The notes: generated by a model from the letters alone, not told the origin. 18,989 bases of DNA from Rhodospirillales bacterium (GCA_015654725.1 JAATGI010000054.1:1-18989); one strand, 5' to 3'. Shown: positions 7,703 through 15,165, counted from the first letter of the stretch. A program made the numbers and translations.

Positions 7703-8278
7703 ATGCGCCTGCCGTTGATCGCTCCCGCCGACCTCAGCCCCGAGCAGCGTCCGGTTTACGAGGATATGCACGCGGGCATCGAAAAGAACTTTCAGGGCTT
7801 CAAGACCATCGCCAAGAACGGCGCGCTGATGGGGCCGTGGAACCCCTGGCTGCACGAGCCGAAGTTCGGCAAGCCGATCTGGGACCTGACCCTGGCGCTT
7901 TCCGTGTCGCCGTCGCTGCCGCGCACCGCGAGGGAGGTGGCGATCCTGGTCACCGGCGCGGCCTTCCACTCGTCCTACGAGCTTTACGCCCATGTCATCG
8001 CGGCGGAGCGGCGCGGGCTGTCCGACGACAAACTCGCCACCATCGTCGCCGGCCAGCGTCCGGGCGATCTCACGCGCGACGAAGCGGTCGCCTACGACGT
8101 CGCCTCGGCCTTGATCCATCACGGCACGTTGCCCGAGCTGAGCTATCGCCAAGCCGTGCAAACCTTCGGCCAACACGGGGCGGCCGAGTTGATCTACCTG
8201 GTCGGACTGTATTGCCTGGTCTCCGTCACGTTGAACGGATTCGACGTGCCGGTGCCGGAAGAACCCGATGCCGGGTGA
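7703..8278 (+). CDS. Carboxymuconolactone decarboxylase family protein without the CxxC pair
   Basis: A 191-residue protein with the all-helical AhpD/CMD-like fold. The family segment is REVAILVTGAAFHSSYELYAHVI, where the Glu and the distal His are conserved. The redox CxxC of AhpD-type members is absent: the positions read HSSY. The second half includes ERRGLSDDKL, DEAVAYDVAS and a terminal LVGLYCLVSVTLNGFDV, common in the larger CMD-like proteins near aromatic and terpenoid catabolic genes. Without the cysteines a peroxidase role is unlikely, and a decarboxylase or lactone-processing role remains possible. The ATG follows a strong site (GAGGAGAAAC). The 147-base gap after DUF3237 allows a separate promoter. 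It ends nine bases from the convergent zinc-finger gene. Confidence 0.82.
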   Translation: MRLPLIAPADLSPEQRPVYEDMHAGIEKNFQGFKTIAKNGALMGPWNPWLHEPKFGKPIWDLTLALSVSPSLPRTAREVAILVTGAAFHSSYELYAHVIAAERRGLSDDKLATIVAGQRPGDLTRDEAVAYDVASALIHHGTLPELSYRQAVQTFGQHGAAELIYLVGLYCLVSVTLNGFDVPVPEEPDAG

Positions 8279-8287
8279 TCCCCGATA

Positions 8288-8596
8288 TCAGTAATAGCGC
8301 GGGATCGGCCCGTTATGCGGCGTCATCCGATCCGAAAGATCGAACATGATTTCGTCGACAAAACACCAGCCCCAGCCTTCCGGCGGATCGTAGCCCTCGA
8401 TGACCGGGTGGCGGGTCGCGTGAAAATGCTTGGTCGCATGCTTGTTGACCGATTCGTCGCAGCAGCCGACATGGCCGCAGGTGCGGCAAATCCGCAGGTG
8501 AACCCACTGGTCCCCGCTCTTCAGGCATTCCTCGCAGCCGAGCGCGCTTGGCGTGACCTCGCGGACATCGGCCATATGCTTGCAATACGTCGACAT
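8288..8596 (-). CDS. UBP-type zinc finger domain-containing protein
   Basis: A 102-residue protein that is essentially one zf-UBP domain, the fold that binds ubiquitin C-termini in eukaryotic deubiquitinases. Zinc ligands are visible as Cys5/His7, Cys21/Cys24 (GCEEC), Cys37/Cys40 and Cys45 (CRTCGHVGCC), and a His cluster (KHATKHFHATRHP) near residues 52-64. The conserved aromatic WGWCFVDE follows. Stand-alone bacterial versions are known; their partner is not, because these bacteria lack ubiquitin. The ATG at 8596 was chosen because GGAGG lies 8 bases upstream, although the frame stays open to the right across the opposing OsmC gene. It is divergent from the OsmC-like gene with 75 bases between starts, and converges on the CMD-like gene. 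Confidence 0.88.
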   Translation of the reverse strand: MSTYCKHMADVREVTPSALGCEECLKSGDQWVHLRICRTCGHVGCCDESVNKHATKHFHATRHPVIEGYDPPEGWGWCFVDEIMFDLSDRMTPHNGPIPRYY

Positions 8597-8671
8597 GATC
8601 GAATCCTCCGAGCATGCGTGGTTCCCAACAATACCCACTTTTAGATCGTCACCAACCGAGGAGAAATCGCG
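8597..8671. promoter_or_regulatory. Divergent promoter region between UBP zinc finger and OsmC genes
   Basis: Seventy-five bases separate two divergent starts, and each start has a strong ribosome binding site (GGAGG on the minus strand, GAGGAGAAAT on the plus strand). Both genes must be read from promoters in or overlapping this short stretch, so joint control is plausible. I see no convincing consensus -35/-10 pair. Confidence 0.4.
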
Positions 8672-9103
8672 ATGAAGATCAAGCGACACGGATCGGCCGC
8701 CTGGCAAGGCGGAATCAAGGACGGCAAAGGCAGCATCTCCACCGAGAGCGGCGCGCTGAACGCCTATCCCTATGGCTTCGCCAGCCGCTTCGAGGGGCAG
8801 CGCGGCAGCAATCCCGAGGAATTGATCGCCGCCGCCCATGCCAGTTGCTTCACCATGGCGCTGTCCCTGATCCTGGGCGAAGCCAAGCTCACCGCCGAGC
8901 ACATGGACACGTCGGCGGAGGTCACGCTGGAATCGGTGGAAGGCGGCTATGCCATCACCAGCGTCCATCTGACCTTGAAGGCCAAGGTGCCGGGCACGGA
9001 CCAGGCGACCTTCGAAAAACTGGCCGGCATGGCCAAGGCCGGTTGCCCGGTGTCCAAGCTGCTCAAGGCCGAGATCACCCTCGACGCAACCCTGATCGGT
9101 TGA
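8672..9103 (+). CDS. OsmC family peroxiredoxin
   Basis: A 143-residue cytoplasmic thiol peroxidase of the OsmC/Ohr superfamily, which reduces organic hydroperoxides. Both reactive cysteines are present: the peroxidatic Cys59 in AAHASCFTM and the resolving Cys125 in AKAGCPVSK. A conserved Arg (ASRFEG, about residue 39) and Glu (SNPEELIAAAHA, residues 49-50) match the active-site pair. The opening KIKRHGSAAWQG and the Tyr-Gly-Phe-Ala segment are closer to OsmC than to Ohr. The length is normal. GAGGAGAAAT precedes the ATG. The divergent zinc-finger gene shares its promoter region. Family membership is firm; the exact peroxide is not. Confidence 0.93.
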   Translation: MKIKRHGSAAWQGGIKDGKGSISTESGALNAYPYGFASRFEGQRGSNPEELIAAAHASCFTMALSLILGEAKLTAEHMDTSAEVTLESVEGGYAITSVHLTLKAKVPGTDQATFEKLAGMAKAGCPVSKLLKAEITLDATLIG

Positions 9104-9173
9104 CACAGTGACGGGCCGCTAAGGCCGCTCGGGGGGAACGCGCCGGAATCTCGACCGGGACCGGAATCCAAAC

Positions 9174-9186
9174 CGGGCATTGCCCG
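9174..9186 (+). promoter_or_regulatory. Small hairpin just upstream of the antiporter start
   Basis: CGGGCATTGCCCG forms a 5-bp stem with a 3-base loop, ending 11 bases before the antiporter ATG at 9198. In the mRNA it would sit next to the weak ribosome binding region. It may be chance in GC-rich DNA. Confidence 0.15.
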
Positions 9187-9197
9187 ATAGAGCGCCG

Positions 9198-10802
9198 ATG
9201 CTTCCAACGGTTCAGATTTTGGTGTTGCTGCTGATCGTGATCGCCGCTGTCGCGGTGGTCGCGGCGCGCCTCAAGATTCCGCCCGCCATTCTTCTGGTGC
9301 TCACCGGCGTCGTCCTGGAGCTGATCCCCGGCCTGCCGACGGTGACGCTCGCGCCGGAGTTCGTCTTGCTGCTCGTGCTGCCGCCGGTCATTTACGATTC
9401 GGCGGTGGCGATGAGTTGGCGCGAGTTCCGCTTCAATTTGCGCCCCATTTCGCTCCTGGCGGTCGGTTGCGTCGTGTTCACCACCGTCGCGACCGCCGCG
9501 GCCGCCCATTGGCTGTTGGGCCTGTCCTGGCCGGTCGGCTTCATTTTGGGCGCGATCATTTCGCCGCCGGACGCGGTGGCGCCGCTCGCCATCCTGCGCC
9601 GGATGCAACTGCCGAGACGCATCGCCGTCATTCTCGAAGGCGAGGGGCTGGCGAACGACGCCACCGCGCTGATCCTCTATCGTTTCGCGGTCGTGGCGGC
9701 GAGCGTCGGTTCGTTCTCGCTCCGCCAGGCGGTCGGCACGTTTGACGTCATCGTCGTCGGCGAGATTCTCTGGGGCATCGGCGTGGGCTGGCTGATGCTG
9801 CGGCTGCGGCGTTGGGTCCACGACCCGCGCGTCGAGATCATGCTCTCGATCCTGACCCCGTTTCTCGCCTACTGGCCGCCCCAATATCTAGGTGGCTCCG
9901 GCGTCCTCGCGACCGTGACCGCCGGGCTTTACATCAGCTGGAACGGTCTCCGGCTGATCAGCGCCGCGACGCGGCTCCAGGGCATCTTCTTCTGGGATTT
10001 CCTGATGTATGTGATCGAAGGCATGGTGTTCCTCATCACCGGGCTGCAGGCGCGCGCGCTGATCGCGGGCATCAGGAGCCATTCGCTCTCCGAGTTGGCG
10101 ATCTCCGCCGCTATCGTCAGCGCGGTGGTCATCGCCGCGCGTTTCATCTGGATCTATCCCGCCACCTACCTGCCGCGTCGACTCTTTCCCGCGGTCAGGC
10201 GAAAAGACCCGTCGCCGCCCTGGCAATGGCCGTTCGCGCTGGCCTTCACCGGCGTGCGCGGCATCGTCTCGCTGGCTGCGGCGCTCGCGATCCCGTTCAC
10301 AACCGCGAACGGCGAGCCGTTTCCCAACCGCGATCTGATTCTCATCCTCACCTTTTCCGTCATCCTGGTGACATTGGTGGGCCAAGGCTTGATGCTGCCC
10401 TCGGTGATCCGCTGGCTCGGCCTCGCCAATGCGGGACGCCGCGAGCGCCACGCCGACCGGGAAGAGGAATTCGTCGCTCGGCGCCAGGCGATCGAGGCGG
10501 CGATCGAGCGGCTCGACCGAGTGGCGGCGGAGCGTCAACTCCCCGACGATGTCGTCCGGCCGCTCCGCGCGCAGCACCGCGACCGGCTCAAACACCTCGA
10601 GCATCGCAGCGACGGCGACGCCGGCCACAAAAAACTCACCGAGCTTGACGACGAGATCGAGCTGCTGCTGATCGAGGTCGAGCGGGAGGCGGTCAACGAG
10701 CTCTATCGCCGTGGCAAGCTGAAGGACGAGGCACGGCGCCGGATCGAGCGGGAGCTCGATCTGCGCGACGCGCATCTCGCCAATCTGCGCGCCGAGGAGT
10801 GA
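9198..10802 (+). CDS. Na+/H+ antiporter, CPA1 family
   Basis: An inner-membrane cation/proton antiporter of 534 residues. About 12 hydrophobic segments occupy the first 415 residues. The transport core is visible as SPPDAVAPLAILRR (Asp125) and GEGLANDATALILYRF, whose Asn153-Asp154 pair is the mark of electroneutral CPA1 exchangers. A later GVRGIVSLAAALAIP matches the conserved Arg-containing helix. The last 120 residues are a soluble, highly charged tail that probably forms helices or a coiled coil and may have a regulatory role. I prefer the ATG at 9198 over an in-frame TTG at 9180 because MLPTVQILVLLL begins directly with the first membrane helix, although the ribosome binding site is weak. 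It converges with the DUF2188 gene 39 bases downstream. Confidence 0.92.
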   Translation: MLPTVQILVLLLIVIAAVAVVAARLKIPPAILLVLTGVVLELIPGLPTVTLAPEFVLLLVLPPVIYDSAVAMSWREFRFNLRPISLLAVGCVVFTTVATAAAAHWLLGLSWPVGFILGAIISPPDAVAPLAILRRMQLPRRIAVILEGEGLANDATALILYRFAVVAASVGSFSLRQAVGTFDVIVVGEILWGIGVGWLMLRLRRWVHDPRVEIMLSILTPFLAYWPPQYLGGSGVLATVTAGLYISWNGLRLISAATRLQGIFFWDFLMYVIEGMVFLITGLQARALIAGIRSHSLSELAISAAIVSAVVIAARFIWIYPATYLPRRLFPAVRRKDPSPPWQWPFALAFTGVRGIVSLAAALAIPFTTANGEPFPNRDLILILTFSVILVTLVGQGLMLPSVIRWLGLANAGRRERHADREEEFVARRQAIEAAIERLDRVAAERQLPDDVVRPLRAQHRDRLKHLEHRSDGDAGHKKLTELDDEIELLLIEVEREAVNELYRRGKLKDEARRRIERELDLRDAHLANLRAEE

Positions 10803-10841
10803 GCGCGGATTTGCGCGCGCGACCTTGGCCGAGGCGTTCCC

Positions 10842-11081
10842 TCAGCCCTCGACGTCGGTCTCGGGACGATCGTCGCCGCGCGACAGTTCCTCGTGCCAAT
10901 GACCGTCCTTGTCTTCGTAGGTTATGCCCGTGGTCTCTCCCGCCACCTCTTGCTCGGCCGCCGCGCGCTTGGCGGCTTTGCGCGCCAAATCGTGCGACGG
11001 GAAGGTCTCGGAATAGACGCCATCGACCCGATAGGCCCAGCCGCCATCGTGCTTGACGATTTCATAGGTGATCTTGGTCAT
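10842..11081 (-). CDS. DUF2188-like small protein
   Basis: A 79-residue protein with the layout of DUF2188: an N-terminal strand ending in HDGGWAYRVDG, then a helix rich in Ala and Lys (HDLARKAAKRAAAEQEV), and a C-terminal strand ending in a charged tail. The ATG is preceded by AGGAG at good spacing (complement of bases about 11087-11091), which supports a real gene. The function is unknown; the family is small, soluble and often annotated as stress-linked without proof. It is divergent from the second MetE-like gene, with about 206 bases between them. Confidence 0.75.
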   Translation of the reverse strand: MTKITYEIVKHDGGWAYRVDGVYSETFPSHDLARKAAKRAAAEQEVAGETTGITYEDKDGHWHEELSRGDDRPETDVEG

Positions 11082-11287
11082 GTTCGCTCCTGATTCCGAT
11101 GCAAAACCGACTAGAGTTCTGTCTCAAGCGCCCTCGCCGCCCGCGGCGACCCGCTCGGCCTCGGCTCGCGGCCTGCGCCCCGCCGAATGCCCGGTAGGAA
11201 TAGCAGACCGCGCGACCACGCATCGCCTTCCATTTTCGCGAGAAGTTGGTATTTCTCCCTGACACACGAACGCGAAAAGAGATCTCG

Positions 11288-12397
11288 ATGCAGCCTCCCT
11301 ACCGCGCCGATCATGTCGGCAGCCTGAAACGGTCACCTCAATTGATCGAAGCGCATCAAGCGCATGACAAAGGCAAGGTGTCCGACGATGCGTTACGCGC
11401 GCTGGAGGATGGCGAGATCGCGGCGTGCATTCGCATGCAGGAGGATGTCGGTCTCGACGTTTTGTCGGACGGCGAATTGCGGCGCGGCGGCTGGACCGGC
11501 GATTTCGTCCATGCCGTCAGCGGCTTCGAGCGGGGCGAGCCGCCGGTCGAACTGCGCTGGGCCAACCGGCACGGCGGACAGCCGCCGGCCGCGCAGATCA
11601 TCACCCAGCCGCTGAGGCAGCGCGCGCGATTCACCAAGACGGAAGCGGATTTTCTCAAGCGCCATACCGATCGCCCCTGCAAAATCACCTTGCCGGCCGC
11701 TTCTTACCTGGTCGCGCGCGGCTATAAGCCGGGCGTCACCGACAAGGTCTATAAGACGCGAGCAGAGGCCTTGGCCGCGGTCGCGGCGATTCTACGCGCG
11801 GAGATCAAGTCGCTGCTCGAGGAAGGCGTCGATTACATCCAGATCGACAACCCGCATTACCCCGATTATTTGATGGAGAGCGTCCAATCGCAATGGCGGG
11901 CGCTCGGCATCGACCCGAAGCAGGCGCTGGCCGAGGATATCGCCGCCGACAACGCGACCGTCGCCGGGTTAAATCGCGCCGACGCGACCGTTGCCATGCA
12001 TTTCTGCCGCGGCAATGGCGGCTCCGCCTATTGGCATAGCGAGGGTTCCTACGAACCGATCGCCGAGCAATGCTTCGGACAGCTCGACTACGACCGGTTT
12101 CTGTTGGAATACGACACCGACCGCGCGGGCGGATTCGAGCCGCTGCGTTTCGTGCCGAAACGCAAGATCGCTGTGCTGGGATTGATCTCGACCAAGGTCA
12201 GCGCGCTGGAATCGTCCGATCTCATCCGGCGTCGGATCGACGAGGCCGCGCGCTTCACGCCGCTGAACGCGCTCGCCCTCAGCCCGCAATGCGGCTTTTC
12301 CTCGACCTTGTTGGGCAACGATGTCAGCCCCGACCAGCAGCGCCAAAAACTGGCCCTCGTGGTGGACGTCGCCCGAACGGTTTGGGGCGACGCCTAG
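11288..12397 (+). CDS. MetE-like zinc alkyltransferase, second paralogue
   Basis: A 369-residue single-barrel MetE relative, distinct from the one at 5929-7086 and only distantly similar to it. Family motifs include YRADHVGSLKR at residues 5-15, GLDVLSDGELRRGGW at about 55-69 and VDYIQIDNPHYPDYL near 181-195. Zinc ligands fit His238-x-Cys240 in MHFCRGN, Glu274 in LLEYDTDRAGGFEPL and Cys335 in SPQCGFSS. The DHVGSL...DGELRRGGW pattern and lack of a folate domain resemble proteins annotated as YxjG/YxjH-type or cobalamin-independent methionine synthase II. The ATG at 11288 follows AAAAGAG; an in-frame TTG at 11246 is less likely. It stands alone, divergent from DUF2188, so its role is probably separate from the transporter operon. 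Confidence 0.88.
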   Translation: MQPPYRADHVGSLKRSPQLIEAHQAHDKGKVSDDALRALEDGEIAACIRMQEDVGLDVLSDGELRRGGWTGDFVHAVSGFERGEPPVELRWANRHGGQPPAAQIITQPLRQRARFTKTEADFLKRHTDRPCKITLPAASYLVARGYKPGVTDKVYKTRAEALAAVAAILRAEIKSLLEEGVDYIQIDNPHYPDYLMESVQSQWRALGIDPKQALAEDIAADNATVAGLNRADATVAMHFCRGNGGSAYWHSEGSYEPIAEQCFGQLDYDRFLLEYDTDRAGGFEPLRFVPKRKIAVLGLISTKVSALESSDLIRRRIDEAARFTPLNALALSPQCGFSSTLLGNDVSPDQQRQKLALVVDVARTVWGDA

Positions 12398-12461
12398 AAT
12401 CTGATCCATTCAGATTGAAACACCCCGTCCGTCACCGCCGCGTCCGGTGGAGAGAAAAGCG

Positions 12462-12962
12462 ATGCAAACATTGTTGCCTCGTGCCGAGAAAGCCGCCGCT
12501 TTACTGAAGGCGCGTCGCGAAACCGTCGCGGTGGCGGAATCCTCGACCGGCGGCTTGATCTCGGCGGCGCTGCTGGCGATACCGGGCGCGTCGGCCTATT
12601 TCCTCGGCGGCGGCATCATCTATACCCGCCAGGCGGGGCGCGTCTTTCTGCAAATTCCCGATCAGGCGTTGACGGGCATGCGCGCCGCGACCGAGCCTTA
12701 TGCGCTCTTGGGCGCGAGCACGGTGCGCGAACGGTTCGCCTCAAGCTGGGCGATCGCCGAGACCGGCGCCACCGGCCCGACCGGCAATCGATATGGCGAC
12801 AAGGCGGGGCATTCCTGCATCGCCGTTGTCGGCGCCGTCGAGCGCGCCATCACGCTCGAAACCGGCAGCGCCGACCGGCTTGCCAATATGCGCGCATTCG
12901 CCGCCGCCGCGCTCGATTTGTTGATCGCGTGCTTGCAACAACAGACCGAGCCGCGCCCCTGA
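12462..12962 (+). CDS. CinA/PncC-like protein (nicotinamide-nucleotide amidase family)
   Basis: A 166-residue stand-alone CinA C-terminal domain. Authentic PncC hydrolyses nicotinamide mononucleotide to nicotinate mononucleotide and ammonia in the pyridine nucleotide salvage cycle. The nucleophile loop is AESSTGGLISAALL (Ser27/Ser28, Thr29), and GASAYFLGGGIIYTR and TGATGPTGNRYGDKAG match the family glycine-rich loops. The position usually occupied by Lys in the YSNEAK-type segment is Gly59 here (YTRQAG), so activity may be altered. GGAGAG before the ATG at 12462 decides the start; an in-frame GTG at 12447 overlaps this site. It is transcribed away from the MetE-like gene with a 64-base gap. 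Confidence 0.83.
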   Translation: MQTLLPRAEKAAALLKARRETVAVAESSTGGLISAALLAIPGASAYFLGGGIIYTRQAGRVFLQIPDQALTGMRAATEPYALLGASTVRERFASSWAIAETGATGPTGNRYGDKAGHSCIAVVGAVERAITLETGSADRLANMRAFAAAALDLLIACLQQQTEPRP

Positions 12963-12973
12963 ACGTTCAGGAA

Positions 12974-13011
12974 TAATCGCGGCCGCACCGGTCGCCATGC
13001 CGCGGTGATTA
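12974..13011. terminator. Possible bidirectional hairpin between convergent genes
   Basis: TAATCGCGGC at 12974-12983 pairs with GCCGCGGTGATTA at 12999-13011, with a 3-base bulge and a 15-base loop. It lies between the end of the CinA-like gene and overlaps the stop of the glycosyltransferase gene coming from the other side. There is no T-tract, so a classical intrinsic terminator is not shown. Confidence 0.25.
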
Positions 13012-14292
13012 CGATAGGGCGGGTTGGGCGGCGCACCAGCGCCGCCACATCTCGCGGTAGGCGGTCTCCATCGTGTGGGCGAAGGCGGCGGCGTCGCACA
13101 GCGGCGAGGCCCTCATGCGGGCGCGCAGAGTGGCGCGCAAATCGTCGAGCCGCGCGCCGTCCGCGGCGAGGCCGGCGGCGATCGCGACATAATCCTCGGC
13201 ATCGCGCGCGATCAGCTCGGGGAGGCGCAACCGGGTCAGCAGGCTGGCGCCGACGCGCCCGGCATGGCGGTCGCCGGCCAAGGTCACCACCGGCACCCCC
13301 ATCCACAAGGCCTCGCAGGTCGTCGCGGTGCCGTTATAGGGAAACGGATCGAGCGCGATATCGATGTCGCGATAAAGCCCGAGATGAGCGGCCGTGTCGG
13401 CCAGTTGGCCGAGCAGGGTCACCCGTTCCGGCGCCACGCCGCGCTCGGCCAACCGGGCGTGGAACAGCGCGCCGGTGCCGGCATCGCCCTTGAGCAGCAG
13501 ACGCGAACCCGGCACTCGACCGAGCAGCGCCGCCCAGGCATCGAGCGTCGGCCCCGACAGCTTGGCCGGGTTGTTGAACGAGCCGAAGGTGACGAACCCC
13601 GCGCTCGCCCGGGGCGGCGGCGCCGGATCCGGCGCCTCGGCCGGCGGCCCGTAGCACAGGAACCCGTCCGGCAGGCGAATCAGCGTCTCGCTGGCGCCGG
13701 CATCGGCCGCGCCCTCGGGGTCGGTCACCGCGTCCACTACGCGATAATCCATCGCCGCCAGACCGGTGGTGTTGGGATAACCGAGCCAACTCACCTGCAG
13801 CGGCGCCGGCTTGGCGGCGAAGACCGGCAGCCGGCTCTTCGCCGTGTGACCCGCCAAATCCACCAGGATGTCGATGCCGTCCGCCGCGATGGTTCGCGCC
13901 AACGCGGTGTCGTTCACGCCCACGCTGGAGCGCCAATGATCGGACAACGCTTGGAGCCGCGCGGTCACCGCGTCCGGGCGTTCCACCTGGGCATAACAGA
14001 ACACCTCGACGAGGCGGCGGTCGTGCGCGCGCAGCAGCGGCTCGAGGAAATAGGCCACCGAATGGCGGCGCAAGTCGGGCGAGACATAGCCGACGCGCAG
14101 CCGGCGCTCGGGATCGCGGTCGTTGCGGTGGGGTTCGCGCGCCGCGCCGCTATAGCGAGCGCCCCAGCGACGATGCGCCGCGTAGAGTTCGTCACCGGAA
14201 AGCTCAGCCCGATAGTTCAAGATGAGCAACAGATTGCTGTGCGCGTCGGCGTAGTCCGGCTTGACGGCCAGCGCCCGCTCGTAAGACGCCAC
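13009..14292 (-). CDS. SPINDLY-type O-GlcNAc transferase domain (C-terminal part of a frameshifted gene)
   Basis: This 427-codon frame holds the catalytic part of a GT41 (OGT/SPINDLY) glycosyltransferase, which adds a sugar, typically from UDP-GlcNAc, to protein Ser/Thr. It begins inside a TPR unit (VASYERALAVKPDYADAHSNL) whose first half is in the frame encoded by 14217-15086. Family motifs are VGYVSPDLRRHSVAYFLEPL, DLAGHTAKSRL, APLQVSWLGYPNTTG, FGSFNNPAKLS and IALDPFPYNGTATTCEALWM, with GVPVVTLAGDRHAGRVG forming the nucleotide-sugar end. The codon at 14292 is GTG, the internal Val of the TPR unit, not a natural start. With one base restored the two parts give a single 692-residue protein of typical TPR-OGT layout. 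Whether the break is real or a sequencing error cannot be decided here. Confidence 0.88.
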   Translation of the reverse strand: MASYERALAVKPDYADAHSNLLLILNYRAELSGDELYAAHRRWGARYSGAAREPHRNDRDPERRLRVGYVSPDLRRHSVAYFLEPLLRAHDRRLVEVFCYAQVERPDAVTARLQALSDHWRSSVGVNDTALARTIAADGIDILVDLAGHTAKSRLPVFAAKPAPLQVSWLGYPNTTGLAAMDYRVVDAVTDPEGAADAGASETLIRLPDGFLCYGPPAEAPDPAPPPRASAGFVTFGSFNNPAKLSGPTLDAWAALLGRVPGSRLLLKGDAGTGALFHARLAERGVAPERVTLLGQLADTAAHLGLYRDIDIALDPFPYNGTATTCEALWMGVPVVTLAGDRHAGRVGASLLTRLRLPELIARDAEDYVAIAAGLAADGARLDDLRATLRARMRASPLCDAAAFAHTMETAYREMWRRWCAAQPALS

Positions 14293-15086
14293 GCCTCTTC
14301 CAGCTGGCCTCGATCCCGCAGGGCATTGCCGAGATTGTTGTGCGCCTCGGCCAAGTCCGGCTTAAAGGTCAGCGCCCGTTCGTAGGACGCCACCGCTTCC
14401 TCGAGCTTGCCAAGTTCCCGCAGGGCATTGCCGAGATTGCTGTGTGCCTCGGCATAATCCGGCCTATAGGTCAGTGCCCGCTCGCAGGATACCACCACCT
14501 CCTCCAGCTTGCCTTGATCCCGCAGCGCATTGGCGAGGTTGTTGTGCGCCTCGGCATAGTCGGGCTTGAGCGCCAGCGCCCGCCTGTAGGACGCCACCGC
14601 CTCTTCCAGTTTGCTTTGTTGTTGCTGGGCATTGCCGAGATTGTTGTGCGCCTCGGTATAGTCCGGCTTTAGCGTCAGCGCCTGCCGGTATGACGCCACC
14701 GCCGCCTCCAGCCGGCCTAGCGCCTTGAGAGCTGCGCCGAGGTTGTTGCACGCCTCGGCATAGTCGGGCTTGAGGACCAGCGCCCGGCGGTAAGAAGCCA
14801 CGGCCCCTTCGAGCTTGCCTTGCGCCTTCAGGGCGATGCCGAGGTTGCTGTGGAAGGCCGGCGCCTGGTCGTTCCGCGCAATGGCCTTACCGATCAAATC
14901 CTCCGCGATGTCATTGCGGCCAACTTGATGGGCGAGAACGCCGAGCAGATGCAGGGCGTCGGCATGGCCGGAATCGATCCGCAGAATCTGCCGATAAAGC
15001 CGTTCTGCTTCGTTCAGGCGCCCGGCCTGATGATGTCGCAGCGCCTCGGCAAACAAGTCTTGAACGCTCGGTGACGCCCCTTGCAT
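14217..15086 (-). CDS. TPR-repeat N-terminal part of the frameshifted O-GlcNAc transferase gene
   Basis: About 265 native codons of tandem 34-residue tetratricopeptide repeats, which in OGT-like enzymes recognise protein substrates. Repeats follow the pattern A-x-NNLGNAL...G-x-LEEAVASYRRAL-x-LKPDYAEA. Two more divergent repeats come first (LFAEALRHHQAGRLNEAERL and the next unit). After Ala265 the frame leaves the TPR pattern: the last 24 residues (beginning WRLTSGRW) are out-of-frame translation ending at a chance stop. The continuation LEEA-VASYERAL is found intact in the frame ending at 13009. The ATG at 15086 is preceded by an AT-rich, promoter-like stretch and a weak GGGCGGA site. As it stands the gene would make only a truncated TPR protein. 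Confidence 0.85.
   Translation of the reverse strand: MQGASPSVQDLFAEALRHHQAGRLNEAERLYRQILRIDSGHADALHLLGVLAHQVGRNDIAEDLIGKAIARNDQAPAFHSNLGIALKAQGKLEGAVASYRRALVLKPDYAEACNNLGAALKALGRLEAAVASYRQALTLKPDYTEAHNNLGNAQQQQSKLEEAVASYRRALALKPDYAEAHNNLANALRDQGKLEEVVVSCERALTYRPDYAEAHSNLGNALRELGKLEEAVASYERALTFKPDLAEAHNNLGNALRDRGQLEEAWRLTSGRWPSSRTTPTRTAICCSS
14240..14860 (-). repeat. Tandem 102-bp TPR-coding repeats
   Basis: The motif CGCCTCGG or close variants recurs at 14343, 14445, 14547, 14649 and 14751, exactly 102 bases apart, matching 34-codon TPR units. The next copy to the left, GCGCGTCGG, lies 101 bases away, so one base is missing in that unit. DNA similarity between units is high, as expected from recent repeat expansion or conversion. 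Confidence 0.85.
14286..14296 (-). other. Site of apparent one-base deletion (frameshift)
   Basis: The plus strand reads GACGCCACGCCTCTTCC here, while the equivalent position of the repeat unit near 14590-14607 reads GACGCCACCGCCTCTTCC. One C (G on the coding strand) is absent, turning GCG-GTG-GCG (Ala-Val-Ala) into GCG-TGG. This joins the two reading frames of the TPR-glycosyltransferase gene. Confidence 0.85.
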
Positions 15087-15124
15087 TACATTCCGCCCTG
15101 CTTTTTTGGCCCGGCGTCTAAAGT

Positions 15125-15153
15125 TGAATATTAATTTGGCGACCTTTTCACAA
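15125..15153 (-). promoter_or_regulatory. Weak promoter candidate for the TPR-glycosyltransferase gene
   Basis: On the minus strand TTGTGA and TATTCA are spaced by 17 bases in an AT-rich patch about 40 bases upstream of the ATG at 15086. The matches to the sigma-70 consensus are partial. The local drop in GC relative to its surroundings is the main support. Confidence 0.25.
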
Positions 15154-15165
15154 GTTATTTCGCCA

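Noticed and set aside
9180..9200. TTG at 9180 as the antiporter start
   Set aside because: The ATG at 9198 begins directly at the first membrane helix, and the TTG lies within a hairpin with no ribosome binding site.
13024..14385. A 453-codon open frame on the plus strand opposite the glycosyltransferase
   Set aside because: It is antisense to well-conserved SPINDLY motifs, and its translation is low-complexity and without a recognisable domain.
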